A model generated the notes under the pieces. It was not told the origin of the DNA. It saw only the letters and a program-made list of their open reading frames with translations, and did no database searches. Shown here in pieces: positions 8,666-17,191 of a DNA stretch of 64,000 nt (the stretch's first letter is position 1; every line of letters starts with the position of its first letter). Source of the stretch: Faecalibacter sp. LW9 (lineage in GTDB: Bacteria > Bacteroidota > Bacteroidia > Flavobacteriales > Weeksellaceae). The stretch lies in assembly GCF_034661295.1 (NCBI RefSeq), contig NZ_CP141062.1:1-64000 (forward strand), given 5' to 3'. The translations under genes were made by a program, and so were the position numbers.

Positions 8666-10123
8666 TTACCCCACAGAACCTTCTAATGAGATTTCTAATA
8701 ATTTTTTAGCCTCTACAGCAAACTCCATTGGTAATTTATCCAATACCTCGCGGCTAAAACCGTTTACAATTAAAGCAATTGCTTTTTCTGTATCGATACC
8801 ACGTTGATTACAATAGAATAATTGATCTTCACCAATTTTTGAAGTTGTTGCTTCGTGTTCTAATTGAGCCGTTTTGTTCTCAATTTCGATGTAAGGGAAA
8901 GTATGAGCACCACATTCGTTACCCATTAATAATGAATCACACTGAGAGAAGTTACGCGCTCCTTCAGCACCTTTCATTACTTTCACTAAACCACGGTAAG
9001 AGTTTTGTGATTTACCAGCAGAAATACCTTTTGAAATAATAGTCGATTTGGTATTCTTACCGATATGAACCATTTTCGTTCCAGTATCTGCTTGTTGGTA
9101 ATTGTTTGTTACAGCAATTGAGTAGAACTCACCAACTGAATTATCACCTTTTAAGATACAAGATGGATATTTCCAAGTTACAGCAGAACCTGTTTCAACT
9201 TGTGTCCAAGAAACTTTTGCGTTTTTTTCACAAACCGCACGCTTAGTTACAAAGTTGAATACACCTCCTTTTCCAGATTCATCACCTGGGAACCAGTTTT
9301 GAACTGTAGAATATTTAATTTCAGCGTCATCTAAAATGATCAACTCAACTACCGCAGCGTGTAATTGATTTTCATCACGCATTGGCGCTGTACATCCTTC
9401 TAAGTAAGACACATAAGAACCTTCATCAGCGATTAATAATGTACGCTCAAATTGTCCTGTACCAGCAGAGTTGATACGGAAATACGTTGATAATTCCATT
9501 GGACAACGCACCCCTTTTGGAATATAACAGAACGAACCATCTGAGAAAACCGCTGAATTTAAAGCAGCATAGAAGTTATCTGTTGGTGGAACTACTTTAC
9601 CGATGTATTTTTTCACTAATTCTGGATGCTCTTTAATCGCCTCAGAAATTGAACAGAAAATAATTCCTTTTTCTGCTAATGTTTCACGGAAAGTTGTTTT
9701 AACGGATACAGAATCAAAAACCACATCGATAGCAACTCCAGTTAAACGTTTTTGTTCGTCTAATGAAATTCCTAATTTTTCGAATGTCTTTAATAATTCA
9801 GGATCAACTTCGTCTAAACTTGCTAATTCTTTCTTTGGTTTTGGAGCAGCATAATATTGAATCGCTTGAAAATCTGGTTTTTCGTAATTTACGTTTGCCC
9901 ATTCAGGCTCTTCCATTTTTTCCCAAGCACGGAATGCTTCTAAACGCCATTCCGTCATCCATTCTGGCTCCTCTTTTTTTGCTGAAATAGCACGTACGAT
10001 GTCTTCATTTAATCCAACTGGGAATTCTTCATATTCCATTTCAGTCGTCCAACCAAATTCATATTGCTTCTGGCTGGCAAGATCTTCACGTAGATCGTCT
10101 TCTGTATATTTTGTGTTACTCAT
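8666..10123 (-). CDS. sufB: Fe-S cluster assembly protein SufB
   Basis: Main scaffold of the SufBC2D complex. The 485 residues follow the family, with an N-terminal helical region and a beta-helix core containing [15 protein letters not shown] near 203 and YLEGCTAP near 242. The C-terminal region has [18 protein letters not shown] near 398 and [10 protein letters not shown] near 440. The functionally important Cys of the ECGAHTFP motif is present. The start follows the upstream gene's stop by three bases, so translation is probably coupled. It is the best-conserved member of the cluster and fixes its identity as SUF. Confidence 0.97.
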   Translation of the reverse strand: MSNTKYTEDDLREDLASQKQYEFGWTTEMEYEEFPVGLNEDIVRAISAKKEEPEWMTEWRLEAFRAWEKMEEPEWANVNYEKPDFQAIQYYAAPKPKKELASLDEVDPELLKTFEKLGISLDEQKRLTGVAIDVVFDSVSVKTTFRETLAEKGIIFCSISEAIKEHPELVKKYIGKVVPPTDNFYAALNSAVFSDGSFCYIPKGVRCPMELSTYFRINSAGTGQFERTLLIADEGSYVSYLEGCTAPMRDENQLHAAVVELIILDDAEIKYSTVQNWFPGDESGKGGVFNFVTKRAVCEKNAKVSWTQVETGSAVTWKYPSCILKGDNSVGEFYSIAVTNNYQQADTGTKMVHIGKNTKSTIISKGISAGKSQNSYRGLVKVMKGAEGARNFSQCDSLLMGNECGAHTFPYIEIENKTAQLEHEATTSKIGEDQLFYCNQRGIDTEKAIALIVNGFSREVLDKLPMEFAVEAKKLLEISLEGSVG

Positions 10124-10126
10124 TTT

Positions 10127-10987
10127 CTAATACATTGTATAGGCAAACTGAAATTCAATAGGCTCTTCTTTTAAAGCCGGATTGCCTAAATAATTGAAAC
10201 TTTTAATTCGGTTGTTCTTATCTAAAGTCAGATGAAATCGCTCTTTTCCTTGAAGTATGATAGCAAATTTGTTTTCACCAATCGATTTAATCTGAGACTG
10301 CTCTCCTTTTAAAAGATTAATTTTCTTCGTATTCACATCCACTTCAGGAACATAATCAGTGATAACCAAAGGAATTTTAAATGAGGCATCATTAAAACAC
10401 ACTTTATTGATATCTTGGCCTATCGAACGCGTAATACGACAATTGTGCATTAAACGATCTTCAGTACTGATTTGATTTTCTCTATAAACTTTCTTTAAAA
10501 GAACATCACCTTCTAACCAAACGATTTCAAACTTTTGATTAGGTTTTTGAACATACATTTTATCCTGATCATAATAAAATGTATTAATGGACGCATTTTT
10601 ATTTTGGTAATGAATGATTTCTTTCTCCACTACACCATCTTTATAATCGTATTTCACTTGCAGTGGATTACCAATCTGTTCTGTAATTTCGAACATATTT
10701 AATGTTCCATCTGGATTATAAAGTGCTTTGTATACCGGTGTTTTAATTTTAGGATTGGCATTACTTGTGATCGAAACGGATTGTACTCCTTTATAACTCA
10801 CATTTAATGCATTAACAAAATGTTTAACCCCAAAAATCCCGAAAAACATATTTTCGGCATACGCCGCATTTAATTTCTTTGAATCTTCCGTTGGTTTGAA
10901 CGTTTTGAAAGAATCAACATTAATGGTTTTCTGACCGAAAACCATTAATGCGTTTATAAATAAAATTAAAAATGCTATTTTTTTCAT
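10127..10987 (-). CDS. Unknown exported protein inside the suf operon
   Basis: I do not recognise a family. From the start at 10987 the protein has 286 residues and opens with a signal peptide (MKKIAFLILFINALMVFG, cleavage near FGQ). A longer reading to 11053 would overlap sufA and put 22 residues before the signal peptide, so I reject it. The rest is a mixed-charge, beta-rich sequence without transmembrane segments, with repeated YDYKDG / YYDQDK / YNPDG-type turns, suggesting a periplasmic or outer-membrane-associated beta-sandwich. It is packed tightly, four bases after sufA and three before sufB, so it must be cotranscribed with them although its product leaves the cytosol. Confidence 0.75.
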   Translation of the reverse strand: MKKIAFLILFINALMVFGQKTINVDSFKTFKPTEDSKKLNAAYAENMFFGIFGVKHFVNALNVSYKGVQSVSITSNANPKIKTPVYKALYNPDGTLNMFEITEQIGNPLQVKYDYKDGVVEKEIIHYQNKNASINTFYYDQDKMYVQKPNQKFEIVWLEGDVLLKKVYRENQISTEDRLMHNCRITRSIGQDINKVCFNDASFKIPLVITDYVPEVDVNTKKINLLKGEQSQIKSIGENKFAIILQGKERFHLTLDKNNRIKSFNYLGNPALKEEPIEFQFAYTMY

Positions 10988-10991
10988 ACGA

Positions 10992-11321
10992 TTAAACTGC
11001 GAAGCTTTCTCCACATCCACAAGTTCTACTTGCATTTGGATTGTTGAAAACAAAACCTTTACCGTTTAAACCTCCTGAATATTCTAATGTCATTCCTACT
11101 AAATATAAGAATGATTTCTTATCCACTAAGATGCGAACGCCGTTGTCTTCGTATACTTTATCTTCTGGTTTTTGTTCTTTATCAAATTCTAAATTATATG
11201 ATAAACCTGAACATCCACCACTTGTTACACCTACACGTACAAAAGACTCTTCGATAGATGAACCTTCTTCTTGCATTAACGATGCAATTTTATTCTTAGC
11301 TTGTTCTGTTACTTTGATCAT
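10992..11321 (-). CDS. sufA: A-type iron-sulfur carrier protein SufA/IscA
   Basis: HesB/IscA-family carrier of 109 residues that receives Fe-S clusters from the SufBCD scaffold and passes them to apo-proteins. The three cluster-binding cysteines are visible: GGCSGL near residue 37 and CGCGESF at the C-terminus. It is the first gene of the minus-strand suf operon, 105 bases from trpS, with a promoter-like −7 box upstream. It could equally be named IscA or ErpA by sequence; the suf context favours SufA. Confidence 0.93.
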   Translation of the reverse strand: MIKVTEQAKNKIASLMQEEGSSIEESFVRVGVTSGGCSGLSYNLEFDKEQKPEDKVYEDNGVRILVDKKSFLYLVGMTLEYSGGLNGKGFVFNNPNASRTCGCGESFAV

Positions 11322-11354
11322 TTGAATAAATCTTTTAAAGATTATTATATATTA

Positions 11355-11362
11355 CAAAATTA
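11355..11362 (-). promoter_or_regulatory. Probable −7 box of the suf operon promoter
   Basis: Read on the minus strand this is TAATTTTG, matching the Bacteroidota −7 consensus TAnnTTTG, 34 bases before the sufA start. No clear −33 TTTG is seen at the expected distance. No recognisable IscR-type operator is apparent. Confidence 0.5.
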
Positions 11363-11426
11363 CGATTTAGAAATAGATTAAATAAATTTATAACATAAAT
11401 TATAACAATTGCTTAACTATTAAAAT

Positions 11427-12401
11427 CTATACCTTTAATCCTAACTGTTTGCGTACTCTGCGTAATACATCTTGCGCGACATTTCTCGCTTTTAATGCAC
11501 CATTTTCTAAATAAGCATCCAATGTTGCCTTATCTTCCATTAACACATTGAATTTTACGCGGGCATCCGCATATTTTTCTAAAATCAATTCGTATAATGC
11601 TTGTTTTGCATGACCATAGCCATAACCACCTTTCAGATAATTCTGACGCATTTCTTCCACCTGCTCTGGAGTCGCTAAAAGTTTATATAACGCAAAAACA
11701 TTGTCTGTATCTGGATTTTTAGGATCTTCTAAAGGCGTTGAATCCGTTTCAATCGACATGACTTGCTTACGTAATTGTTTTTCTGGCAAGAAAATATTGA
11801 TGAAGTTATTACGAGATTTACTCATTTTTTGTCCATCAGTACCAGGAATAATCATCACTTGCTCATCAATCTTTGCATCCGGTAAAACAAAAGTTTCACC
11901 CATTTGATGGTTAAAACGAGATGCAACATCACGTGTAATTTCTAAATGTTGCAACTGATCTTTTCCTACAGGTACTACATTCGCATCATACAACAAAATA
12001 TCTGCAGCCATTAAAATTGGATAGGTAAATAATCCCGCATTAACATCCGACAAATAATCTTGTTTATCCTTGAAGGAGTGTGCTAATGTTAAACGTTGAA
12101 ATGGAAAGAAATTTAATAAATACCACATCAATTCTGTCGTTTCGCAAACATCAGACTGACGATAAAAAGCTACTTTCGAACTATCTAATCCTAATGCTAA
12201 CCATGTAGCAGCTACTTCGTAAGTATTTTGTTTTAACGTCTCTGCATCTTTAATTTGAGTTAAAGAGTGTAAATCTGCAATAAAGATGAATGAATCATTC
12301 CCTTCTTGCTTTGTCATATCGATTGCGGGCTGAATCGCTCCTAAAATATTCCCTAAATGCGGTGTTCCAGTCGCTTGAATTCCCGTAAGTATTCTTGGCA
12401 T
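11427..12401 (-). CDS. trpS: Tryptophanyl-tRNA synthetase
   Basis: Class I aminoacyl-tRNA synthetase that charges tRNA-Trp. Its 324 residues match the bacterial enzyme. The HIGH-type signature is TPHLGN (residues 13-18, after TGIQATG) and the KMSKS loop KMSKSRNN lies near residue 194. The segment GKDQLQHLEITRDVASRFN near 145 is typical of TrpRS. It lies upstream of the suf operon on the same strand, but the 105-base gap and the −7 box suggest separate transcription. Confidence 0.97.
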   Translation of the reverse strand: MPRILTGIQATGTPHLGNILGAIQPAIDMTKQEGNDSFIFIADLHSLTQIKDAETLKQNTYEVAATWLALGLDSSKVAFYRQSDVCETTELMWYLLNFFPFQRLTLAHSFKDKQDYLSDVNAGLFTYPILMAADILLYDANVVPVGKDQLQHLEITRDVASRFNHQMGETFVLPDAKIDEQVMIIPGTDGQKMSKSRNNFINIFLPEKQLRKQVMSIETDSTPLEDPKNPDTDNVFALYKLLATPEQVEEMRQNYLKGGYGYGHAKQALYELILEKYADARVKFNVLMEDKATLDAYLENGALKARNVAQDVLRRVRKQLGLKV

Positions 12402-12500
12402 TTCTGTTGATTTTTATAAGTTAGCAAAGATAACTTTTTAGTATCAATCAACGAAATGAAAAATGAAGTTTATATTTATTTTATTTTTAATGAATAAAAA

Positions 12501-13118
12501 TTATTGATTATCGAAAAATGTTTTGCGTATTTTACGATAAGGCCTAGTAATCGTGTGAATTACTCGCTGTTTAAAAGTAGGTTTGTAAATGACTTCTCCA
12601 ATAATAAATTCCTCATGTTGTTGTAATGGTATACGAACAACTTTGGACAATTCTTCTTCTTTGAATTGAATTTCCGTTTGATACTCGTTATCTTTTGCTA
12701 CTAAAATATAAGTTTTTAAATCGTTGGGTACTTTTAATTGAAATTCACCATTTTCGTTTGAAAAAGTCTCTATAGCATGTCCTTTTAAAGCGATATGTGA
12801 ATCCATTACCGGAATTCCATTTCCATCATTGATAATCCCCCTAATGGTTAATGAATCATGTTGACCAAATACAGGAACGACCAAAAGTCCTACTCCCCAG
12901 ATCCAATATTTCAATTTGTCTTTTACCGAAGAATGATTGTACTCTTTTTGAATCATTCCACATACCTTTTTTTCTACAGTCAATACATGACGGATAGCTT
13001 CATCTGATTGTTTATTTAAATTATAGATATTCTTTTGACACAATGCACAGTATTTTTTTTGATCTGATCCTATAAGGCTAGACCAATTTTGAGTACATGG
13101 TTTTGGAATCACTATCAT
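12501..13118 (-). CDS. Membrane protein with Cys-rich N-terminus and carboxypeptidase-regulatory-like domain
   Basis: A 205-residue protein. The N-terminus has a C...C..C..N pattern (PKPCTQNWSSL, then KKYCALCQKNIYNLN), which looks like a small metal-binding motif and recurs in flavobacterial proteins of unknown role. One membrane span follows (about residues 71-85), then a carboxypeptidase-D regulatory-like beta-sandwich (SLTIRGIINDGNGIPV). The C-terminus is basic. Topology suggests a cytoplasmic Cys motif and a periplasmic sandwich. It is divergent from the TonB gene, 121 bases apart. I do not assign a function. Confidence 0.6.
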   Translation of the reverse strand: MIVIPKPCTQNWSSLIGSDQKKYCALCQKNIYNLNKQSDEAIRHVLTVEKKVCGMIQKEYNHSSVKDKLKYWIWGVGLLVVPVFGQHDSLTIRGIINDGNGIPVMDSHIALKGHAIETFSNENGEFQLKVPNDLKTYILVAKDNEYQTEIQFKEEELSKVVRIPLQQHEEFIIGEVIYKPTFKQRVIHTITRPYRKIRKTFFDNQ

Positions 13119-13239
13119 ATCTTAAGATTTTGTTAAAAATAATGATTTTTCAAAAAATAATCAAGATTCAACCAACCTTTTTATTTTTCATCGCATCTAT
13201 TCAATGAATCGATTCAAATCCTTTAAAAATATTATTAAT

Positions 13240-14187
13240 ATGGAAAACCAAAAATTCTTGGATATTCTATTCGAAAATAGAAACAAGGCATACGGAGCTT
13301 ATGAATTAAGAACATCAGAAAACAACCGATTATTGAAAGCATTATTCACTGGATTTGGAGTTGTAGCATTAGGAATGGGTGGATTTGTCTACTCGACTAA
13401 AACTGATACAATTGATTACAAAAAATCTGATAAAAAGATCATTTTCCAATTTACCGAAGTACAACCTTTGCACGAAGAAGATATAGAGGATGTTGTTGAA
13501 CCACCTGTTAAACAACCTGAACAAGAAAAACGATTGCAATTAGATACTAAACAAGTGAAAGAAGATATGCCTAACCCAACGGACAAACCTGCAATACAAG
13601 AAACGATTCTTGATCGAGAAGAAACGAAGGATGCAGATTTGGGAGCAGATAATCGTGAAGGGACAACTACTTCTACTAGTCAAGTAGGTGGTGGTGAAGT
13701 TTCAGACGGAAAACCTAATACATCTGGAAATCAAAACACTAATCATATCCCGGCTGGTAACACAAATAAACCTGTAACAGCTCCGGAAAAAGCTATAACA
13801 ACTCGCGATGCAAAATTTATGGCTATATTTCCCGGTTGTGAAAAGGAAGCCAAGAAAGGAAACGATGCATTAACAAAATGTATGAGTGATCGATTATCGA
13901 ATGAATTATCTTATAATCTAGATGATTTTGCAACAATTGCTGAAAGAGAAAATGTTCAAACTGCAGCGGCTAAAATGCAATTTATTGTGAATCGTCATGG
14001 AGAAATTACGCAAGTAAAATCAGCTAATGGAAGTCATGAAACATTAGGGAAAGAAGCCAAAAAAGCATTAGAGCGAATTAATGCTTCGATGAAACGTAAA
14101 GGTCAAAAAATTAAACCAGCTCAACGAGCTGATGGTTCGGAAGCAGATTTAATCTTCTCTATTCCTGTACGTTTCCAACAAATGTAA
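13240..14187 (+). CDS. TonB-family energy transducer
   Basis: Couples the proton gradient to outer-membrane transport. I choose the start at 13240, giving 315 residues that begin MENQKFLDILFENRNKAYGAYELR, the usual start of this Bacteroidota TonB group; an ATG at 13204 would add 12 atypical residues. One membrane span lies near residues 38-55, then a charged Pro/Glu-rich periplasmic spacer (about 75-180) and a C-terminal TonB domain (about 200-315) ending in IPVRFQQM. No ExbB/ExbD is adjacent. It ends at a strong terminator. Confidence 0.88.
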   Translation: MENQKFLDILFENRNKAYGAYELRTSENNRLLKALFTGFGVVALGMGGFVYSTKTDTIDYKKSDKKIIFQFTEVQPLHEEDIEDVVEPPVKQPEQEKRLQLDTKQVKEDMPNPTDKPAIQETILDREETKDADLGADNREGTTTSTSQVGGGEVSDGKPNTSGNQNTNHIPAGNTNKPVTAPEKAITTRDAKFMAIFPGCEKEAKKGNDALTKCMSDRLSNELSYNLDDFATIAERENVQTAAAKMQFIVNRHGEITQVKSANGSHETLGKEAKKALERINASMKRKGQKIKPAQRADGSEADLIFSIPVRFQQM

Positions 14188-14206
14188 TATGCTTTAACTT
14201 TTTAAT

Positions 14207-14240
14207 AAAAGTAGAACAAGTAATCTTTGTTCTACTTTTT
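14207..14240 (+). terminator. Intrinsic terminator after the TonB gene
   Basis: A 13-bp perfect stem, AAAAGTAGAACAA with TTGTTCTACTTTT, and a T run at its 3' side, 19 bases after the TonB stop codon. Confidence 0.9.
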
Positions 14241-14304
14241 GACGTTTTAATAACAAAAGTAATCCGCAGATTCCATGAGAAATTTTGTAATTTCGTACCG
14301 AATT

Positions 14305-14496
14305 ATGAATAAACATATTGCATACGGATTAATAGGTTTCGGATATTTTTTAATCGGAATCTTCACTTGGAAATATAAATATTTCATCTTTGAATTGGAT
14401 GAAATCAAAGCGACTTTATTCGGAATATTATTTATTATATATGGTGCCTTTCGAGTGTTTCGTGCCATAAAAGCATTTAGAAATGGTGAAAAATAA
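14305..14496 (+). CDS. Small membrane protein upstream of a PstS-like gene
   Basis: A 63-residue protein with two predicted membrane helices (about residues 5-22 and 33-50) and a basic C-terminus (RAIKAFRNGEK). The start at 14305 (MNKHIAYG) is preferred over 14275, because the extra N-terminus would lie over a promoter-like TAATTTCG. It overlaps the next gene by 14 bases, so the two are probably co-translated. The arrangement TonB, small membrane protein, PstS-like lipoprotein is one I associate with Flavobacteriia. No function is known. Confidence 0.7.
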   Translation: MNKHIAYGLIGFGYFLIGIFTWKYKYFIFELDEIKATLFGILFIIYGAFRVFRAIKAFRNGEK

Positions 14497-15445
14497 ATTA
14501 CTTCTTATTGGATGCTTACTTGCATTGGCTTGTACTCCATTTTCTTGTTCAAAAAAAGAAGAAGTTAAAGCAGAAGAAAGTAAAACAAAAGGGATAGAGA
14601 AACCTCTACATACCTACGGGAAATTAAAAGTAACAGCAGATCCATCATACAAAAACGTCTTAAAAGCATTAACTTCAATTTACACCCTTGAATATCCTGA
14701 AGTGGAATTTGAATTTGATTATAAAATTGAAGAATTAGCCATCAAAGACTTATATGAAGGTAAAACCAATTTTGCTGTTGTGAGTAAACCACTTACGAAA
14801 GAGCAAGAAACATATTTGTTTAACAAAACAAAAATCCTTTTTAAATCATCACCCATCGGTATGGATGCAACGGTATTCATCACGTCGGTTAATAATCCGT
14901 TGGACTCAATACATTTAAACGAAATAAAAGAGAATGTTTACAATGAGAATGGAACGATGCGTATGGTTTTCGATTATCCAAATTCGGCCAATTTCAATAC
15001 ATTAAATGACAAATTGGGTATTACTCCCCCAAAAGGTCAATCCATCAATGCTTTAAAATCGGCAGAAAATGTAATTGATTTCGTTCAAAAAGATCAACAT
15101 GCAATAGGAATTATTGGTTTAAATACGTTATCAGATACAGATAATCCTAAAGTTCAAGAATATTTAAAGAAAGTAAAAATCCTTAAAGTCGTAGATGCGA
15201 AAGGAAATGTATACGCACCCACAAATCCAAATTTAAGAAATGGTTTATACCCATTTTATCGTTTAATTTACTTCTTAAAGAATGAAAAAGGATTTGGTAT
15301 CGCTGCGGGATTTACGCGTTTTACAGGATCTCAACAAGGACAATTGATTATTTTAAAAGAAAACTTGCAACCGTATTATTTATACAAGCGCGAAGTTCAA
15401 TTGAATAGTCAGTCCCTTCAACCTCAAGAAATCAAAGCAAAATAA
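14483..15445 (+). CDS. PstS-like periplasmic substrate-binding lipoprotein
   Basis: A 320-residue exported protein with a signal peptide and a Cys for lipid attachment near residue 22 (TPFSCSKK), so a likely inner-face lipoprotein. The body has the type II periplasmic-binding fold of PstS-like phosphate-binding proteins: LKVTADPSYKNVLKAL near 48, NFAVVSKPLT near 100, a central VFITSVNNPLDS and FYRLIYFLKN near 265. No permease or ATPase genes (pstCAB) lie nearby. It may therefore serve as an accessory binding protein near TonB rather than part of a classical importer; ligand unknown. Confidence 0.78.
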   Translation: MVKNKLLLIGCLLALACTPFSCSKKEEVKAEESKTKGIEKPLHTYGKLKVTADPSYKNVLKALTSIYTLEYPEVEFEFDYKIEELAIKDLYEGKTNFAVVSKPLTKEQETYLFNKTKILFKSSPIGMDATVFITSVNNPLDSIHLNEIKENVYNENGTMRMVFDYPNSANFNTLNDKLGITPPKGQSINALKSAENVIDFVQKDQHAIGIIGLNTLSDTDNPKVQEYLKKVKILKVVDAKGNVYAPTNPNLRNGLYPFYRLIYFLKNEKGFGIAAGFTRFTGSQQGQLIILKENLQPYYLYKREVQLNSQSLQPQEIKAK

Positions 15446-15448
15446 ATT

Positions 15449-15475
15449 AAACACTTCTTTTTGAAGTGTTTTTTT
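15449..15475 (+). terminator. Intrinsic terminator after the PstS-like gene
   Basis: AACACTTC pairs with GAAGTGTT around a T5 loop, followed by a T run that continues into the end of the convergent NERD gene. Confidence 0.88.
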
Positions 15476-16073
15476 ATGCTCTTATTTTAGAATTTAAATT
15501 AGAAACATGAATTTCTTGAATAATTTTTCGTTTTAAAGCAGGCGAAATACAAATTGTTTTTTGAGATTTTATCTTTTTGATCAATTGATGAGGATAAACG
15601 ACAGGAGTCATTGTTTTCACCTTCAATTGACTTCGATGAGTAAATACCACAAACGAAAAATAATTTAACGTAAGCAATCTCCGCAAAACAAAATTGAGTG
15701 CATAAATATGTCCCAAATTCTGCTTAATGGGGTTATAAAAATTATTTTTGTATTGATAGATGACTTGCTTCCAATAGGTACTATTTTCATCCCCATAAAT
15801 AATCCCTTTATAATTTTTGGTCTCAATGACAAACAAACCATAATCTGAAACAATGATATGATCTATTTGCGAAACCTTTCCCTTTATCATAAATCGAACA
15901 TCATTTATAATCGTATATTTCGACCGATCCAACCGACTTAACTGTCGTCTGATTTCTTTTTCTCCTTGCTCTCCTTTACGTTGCGCCTCAGTTATTTTTC
16001 GATTAAAATAATATAATCTTATCCCAATATAAACAGCCAAAACGACTCCTATTCCTATCCACATCATATTCAC
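15474..16073 (-). CDS. NERD-domain (nuclease-related) membrane protein
   Basis: A 199-residue protein with an N-terminal membrane span (about residues 3-20) followed by a NERD domain. The PD-(D/E)xK-like core is visible as GEKEIRRQL near 40, QIDHIIVSDYGLFVIETKNYKG near 70 (D and ExK residues in place) and WKQ / NPIKQN near 108. NERD domains are thought to act in DNA processing and are usually joined to helicases or kinases; here the domain stands alone and anchored. It has no evident operon partner, lying between two convergent or terminator-bounded units. Confidence 0.82.
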   Translation of the reverse strand: MNMMWIGIGVVLAVYIGIRLYYFNRKITEAQRKGEQGEKEIRRQLSRLDRSKYTIINDVRFMIKGKVSQIDHIIVSDYGLFVIETKNYKGIIYGDENSTYWKQVIYQYKNNFYNPIKQNLGHIYALNFVLRRLLTLNYFSFVVFTHRSQLKVKTMTPVVYPHQLIKKIKSQKTICISPALKRKIIQEIHVSNLNSKIRA

Positions 16074-16125
16074 TCTTCACCAAAAGCCTGCAAAGATACT
16101 TGGAATATAATGACGTGACATAAAA

Positions 16126-16155
16126 AAAGGGCTTAAACATGATGTTTAAACCCTT
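16126..16155 (-). terminator. Intrinsic terminator of the PorP/SprF operon
   Basis: AAAGGGcTTAAACAT pairs with ATGTTTAAACCCTTT (one mismatch). On the minus strand it ends in a T run, 24 bases after the PorP/SprF stop codon. Confidence 0.85.
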
Positions 16156-16178
16156 TCTTCTATGATTAAATCTTTTTT

Positions 16179-17141
16179 TTAATAATAACGATCTCCCCAA
16201 GGATTTTGTAAATCAAACCCTAAGCTAAATAAGAAACCTTGTTTGCGTCCATCCACTTGAAAATCAGATAAACCAATATCATATGAAATTCCAGCTTTAA
16301 TTGAACCAATTTTAGCTTTTAAGATGGGAGAAACAAATAACGGCTGATTTCCGTTTTTGTCTAATCCTTGTTTGTATCCGACACCAATCGCTACCCCTTG
16401 GTCGTTGTCTCCAAATCCAAAATGACCCAATAAATTAACATCTAAATGACGATCTGAATTTGAATTTAAATTATATACTACCGATGGTTGAATTTTTATC
16501 CCTTCCGTTAAATACCAGTTGTAGGCTAAATTCATATAATACCATGTTGGCAATGGCTCGATGTTATTTAAGAAATATAAGTTTTCTCCCAATGGAATAT
16601 CCAATACTGAAACTCCAGCAGTGAAATTCATGTACTTTACCGAAATCCCTAAATTTAAGAAAAATGCATTGTAAGAATCGGTTTGTAAAGCAGGATCATT
16701 TGGATTTTCAGCAACAACACGCGAAAAATCAAAACGTTGTGAAACATTAGACGCACCTACCCCAAAAGAGAAGGCACTTTCTTCAGCATCTTCTGAATAC
16801 GAACGATCATCTAAAGGAATATGATACGCTGCCGTTAAATTGAATCCTGTTAATTTTGTTGCTCCATTACGATCGTTAAAAAAGTAAGCTCCAACTGCTA
16901 AGCGATCTACAATAGTTCCATGCGCACTGACAGTTTGCGTGCTCGGACTATCAGGTAAATCATCCCATTGATTTCTATGTGTACCGTTTATAGATATTAC
17001 ATTCGGGTCTTGACCTGCATATGCTGGATTTATCAGCATTTTATCTCCAACCAAGTAGTGATTATAAAATGGCAAACCTTGTTGAGCATTTACATTCTTT
17101 ACTGAACATAATAGTAAACATAGTATTGCAAGTTTTTTCAT
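16179..17141 (-). CDS. PorP/SprF family type IX secretion outer-membrane protein
   Basis: A 320-residue outer-membrane beta-barrel with signal peptide (cleavage after VNAQ). It shows the typical PorP/SprF opening QQGLPFYNHYLVGDKMLINPAYAG, alternating barrel strands, and a C-terminal aromatic residue (GDRYY). PorP/SprF proteins are needed for attachment of, or are dedicated partners for, type IX secretion cargo with type B sorting domains. It lies 50 bases downstream of such a cargo gene on the same strand, so I infer a dedicated pair rather than the core gliding SprF. Confidence 0.92.
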   Translation of the reverse strand: MKKLAILCLLLCSVKNVNAQQGLPFYNHYLVGDKMLINPAYAGQDPNVISINGTHRNQWDDLPDSPSTQTVSAHGTIVDRLAVGAYFFNDRNGATKLTGFNLTAAYHIPLDDRSYSEDAEESAFSFGVGASNVSQRFDFSRVVAENPNDPALQTDSYNAFFLNLGISVKYMNFTAGVSVLDIPLGENLYFLNNIEPLPTWYYMNLAYNWYLTEGIKIQPSVVYNLNSNSDRHLDVNLLGHFGFGDNDQGVAIGVGYKQGLDKNGNQPLFVSPILKAKIGSIKAGISYDIGLSDFQVDGRKQGFLFSLGFDLQNPWGDRYY

Positions 17142-17191
17142 ATAGTGTTTTAATTCTTAACAATAATACTTAATATTTTTAACATAGTTCA

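Noticed and set aside
10988-11053. Upstream start for the unknown suf-operon protein
   Set aside because: It overlaps sufA and puts 22 residues before an otherwise clear signal peptide.
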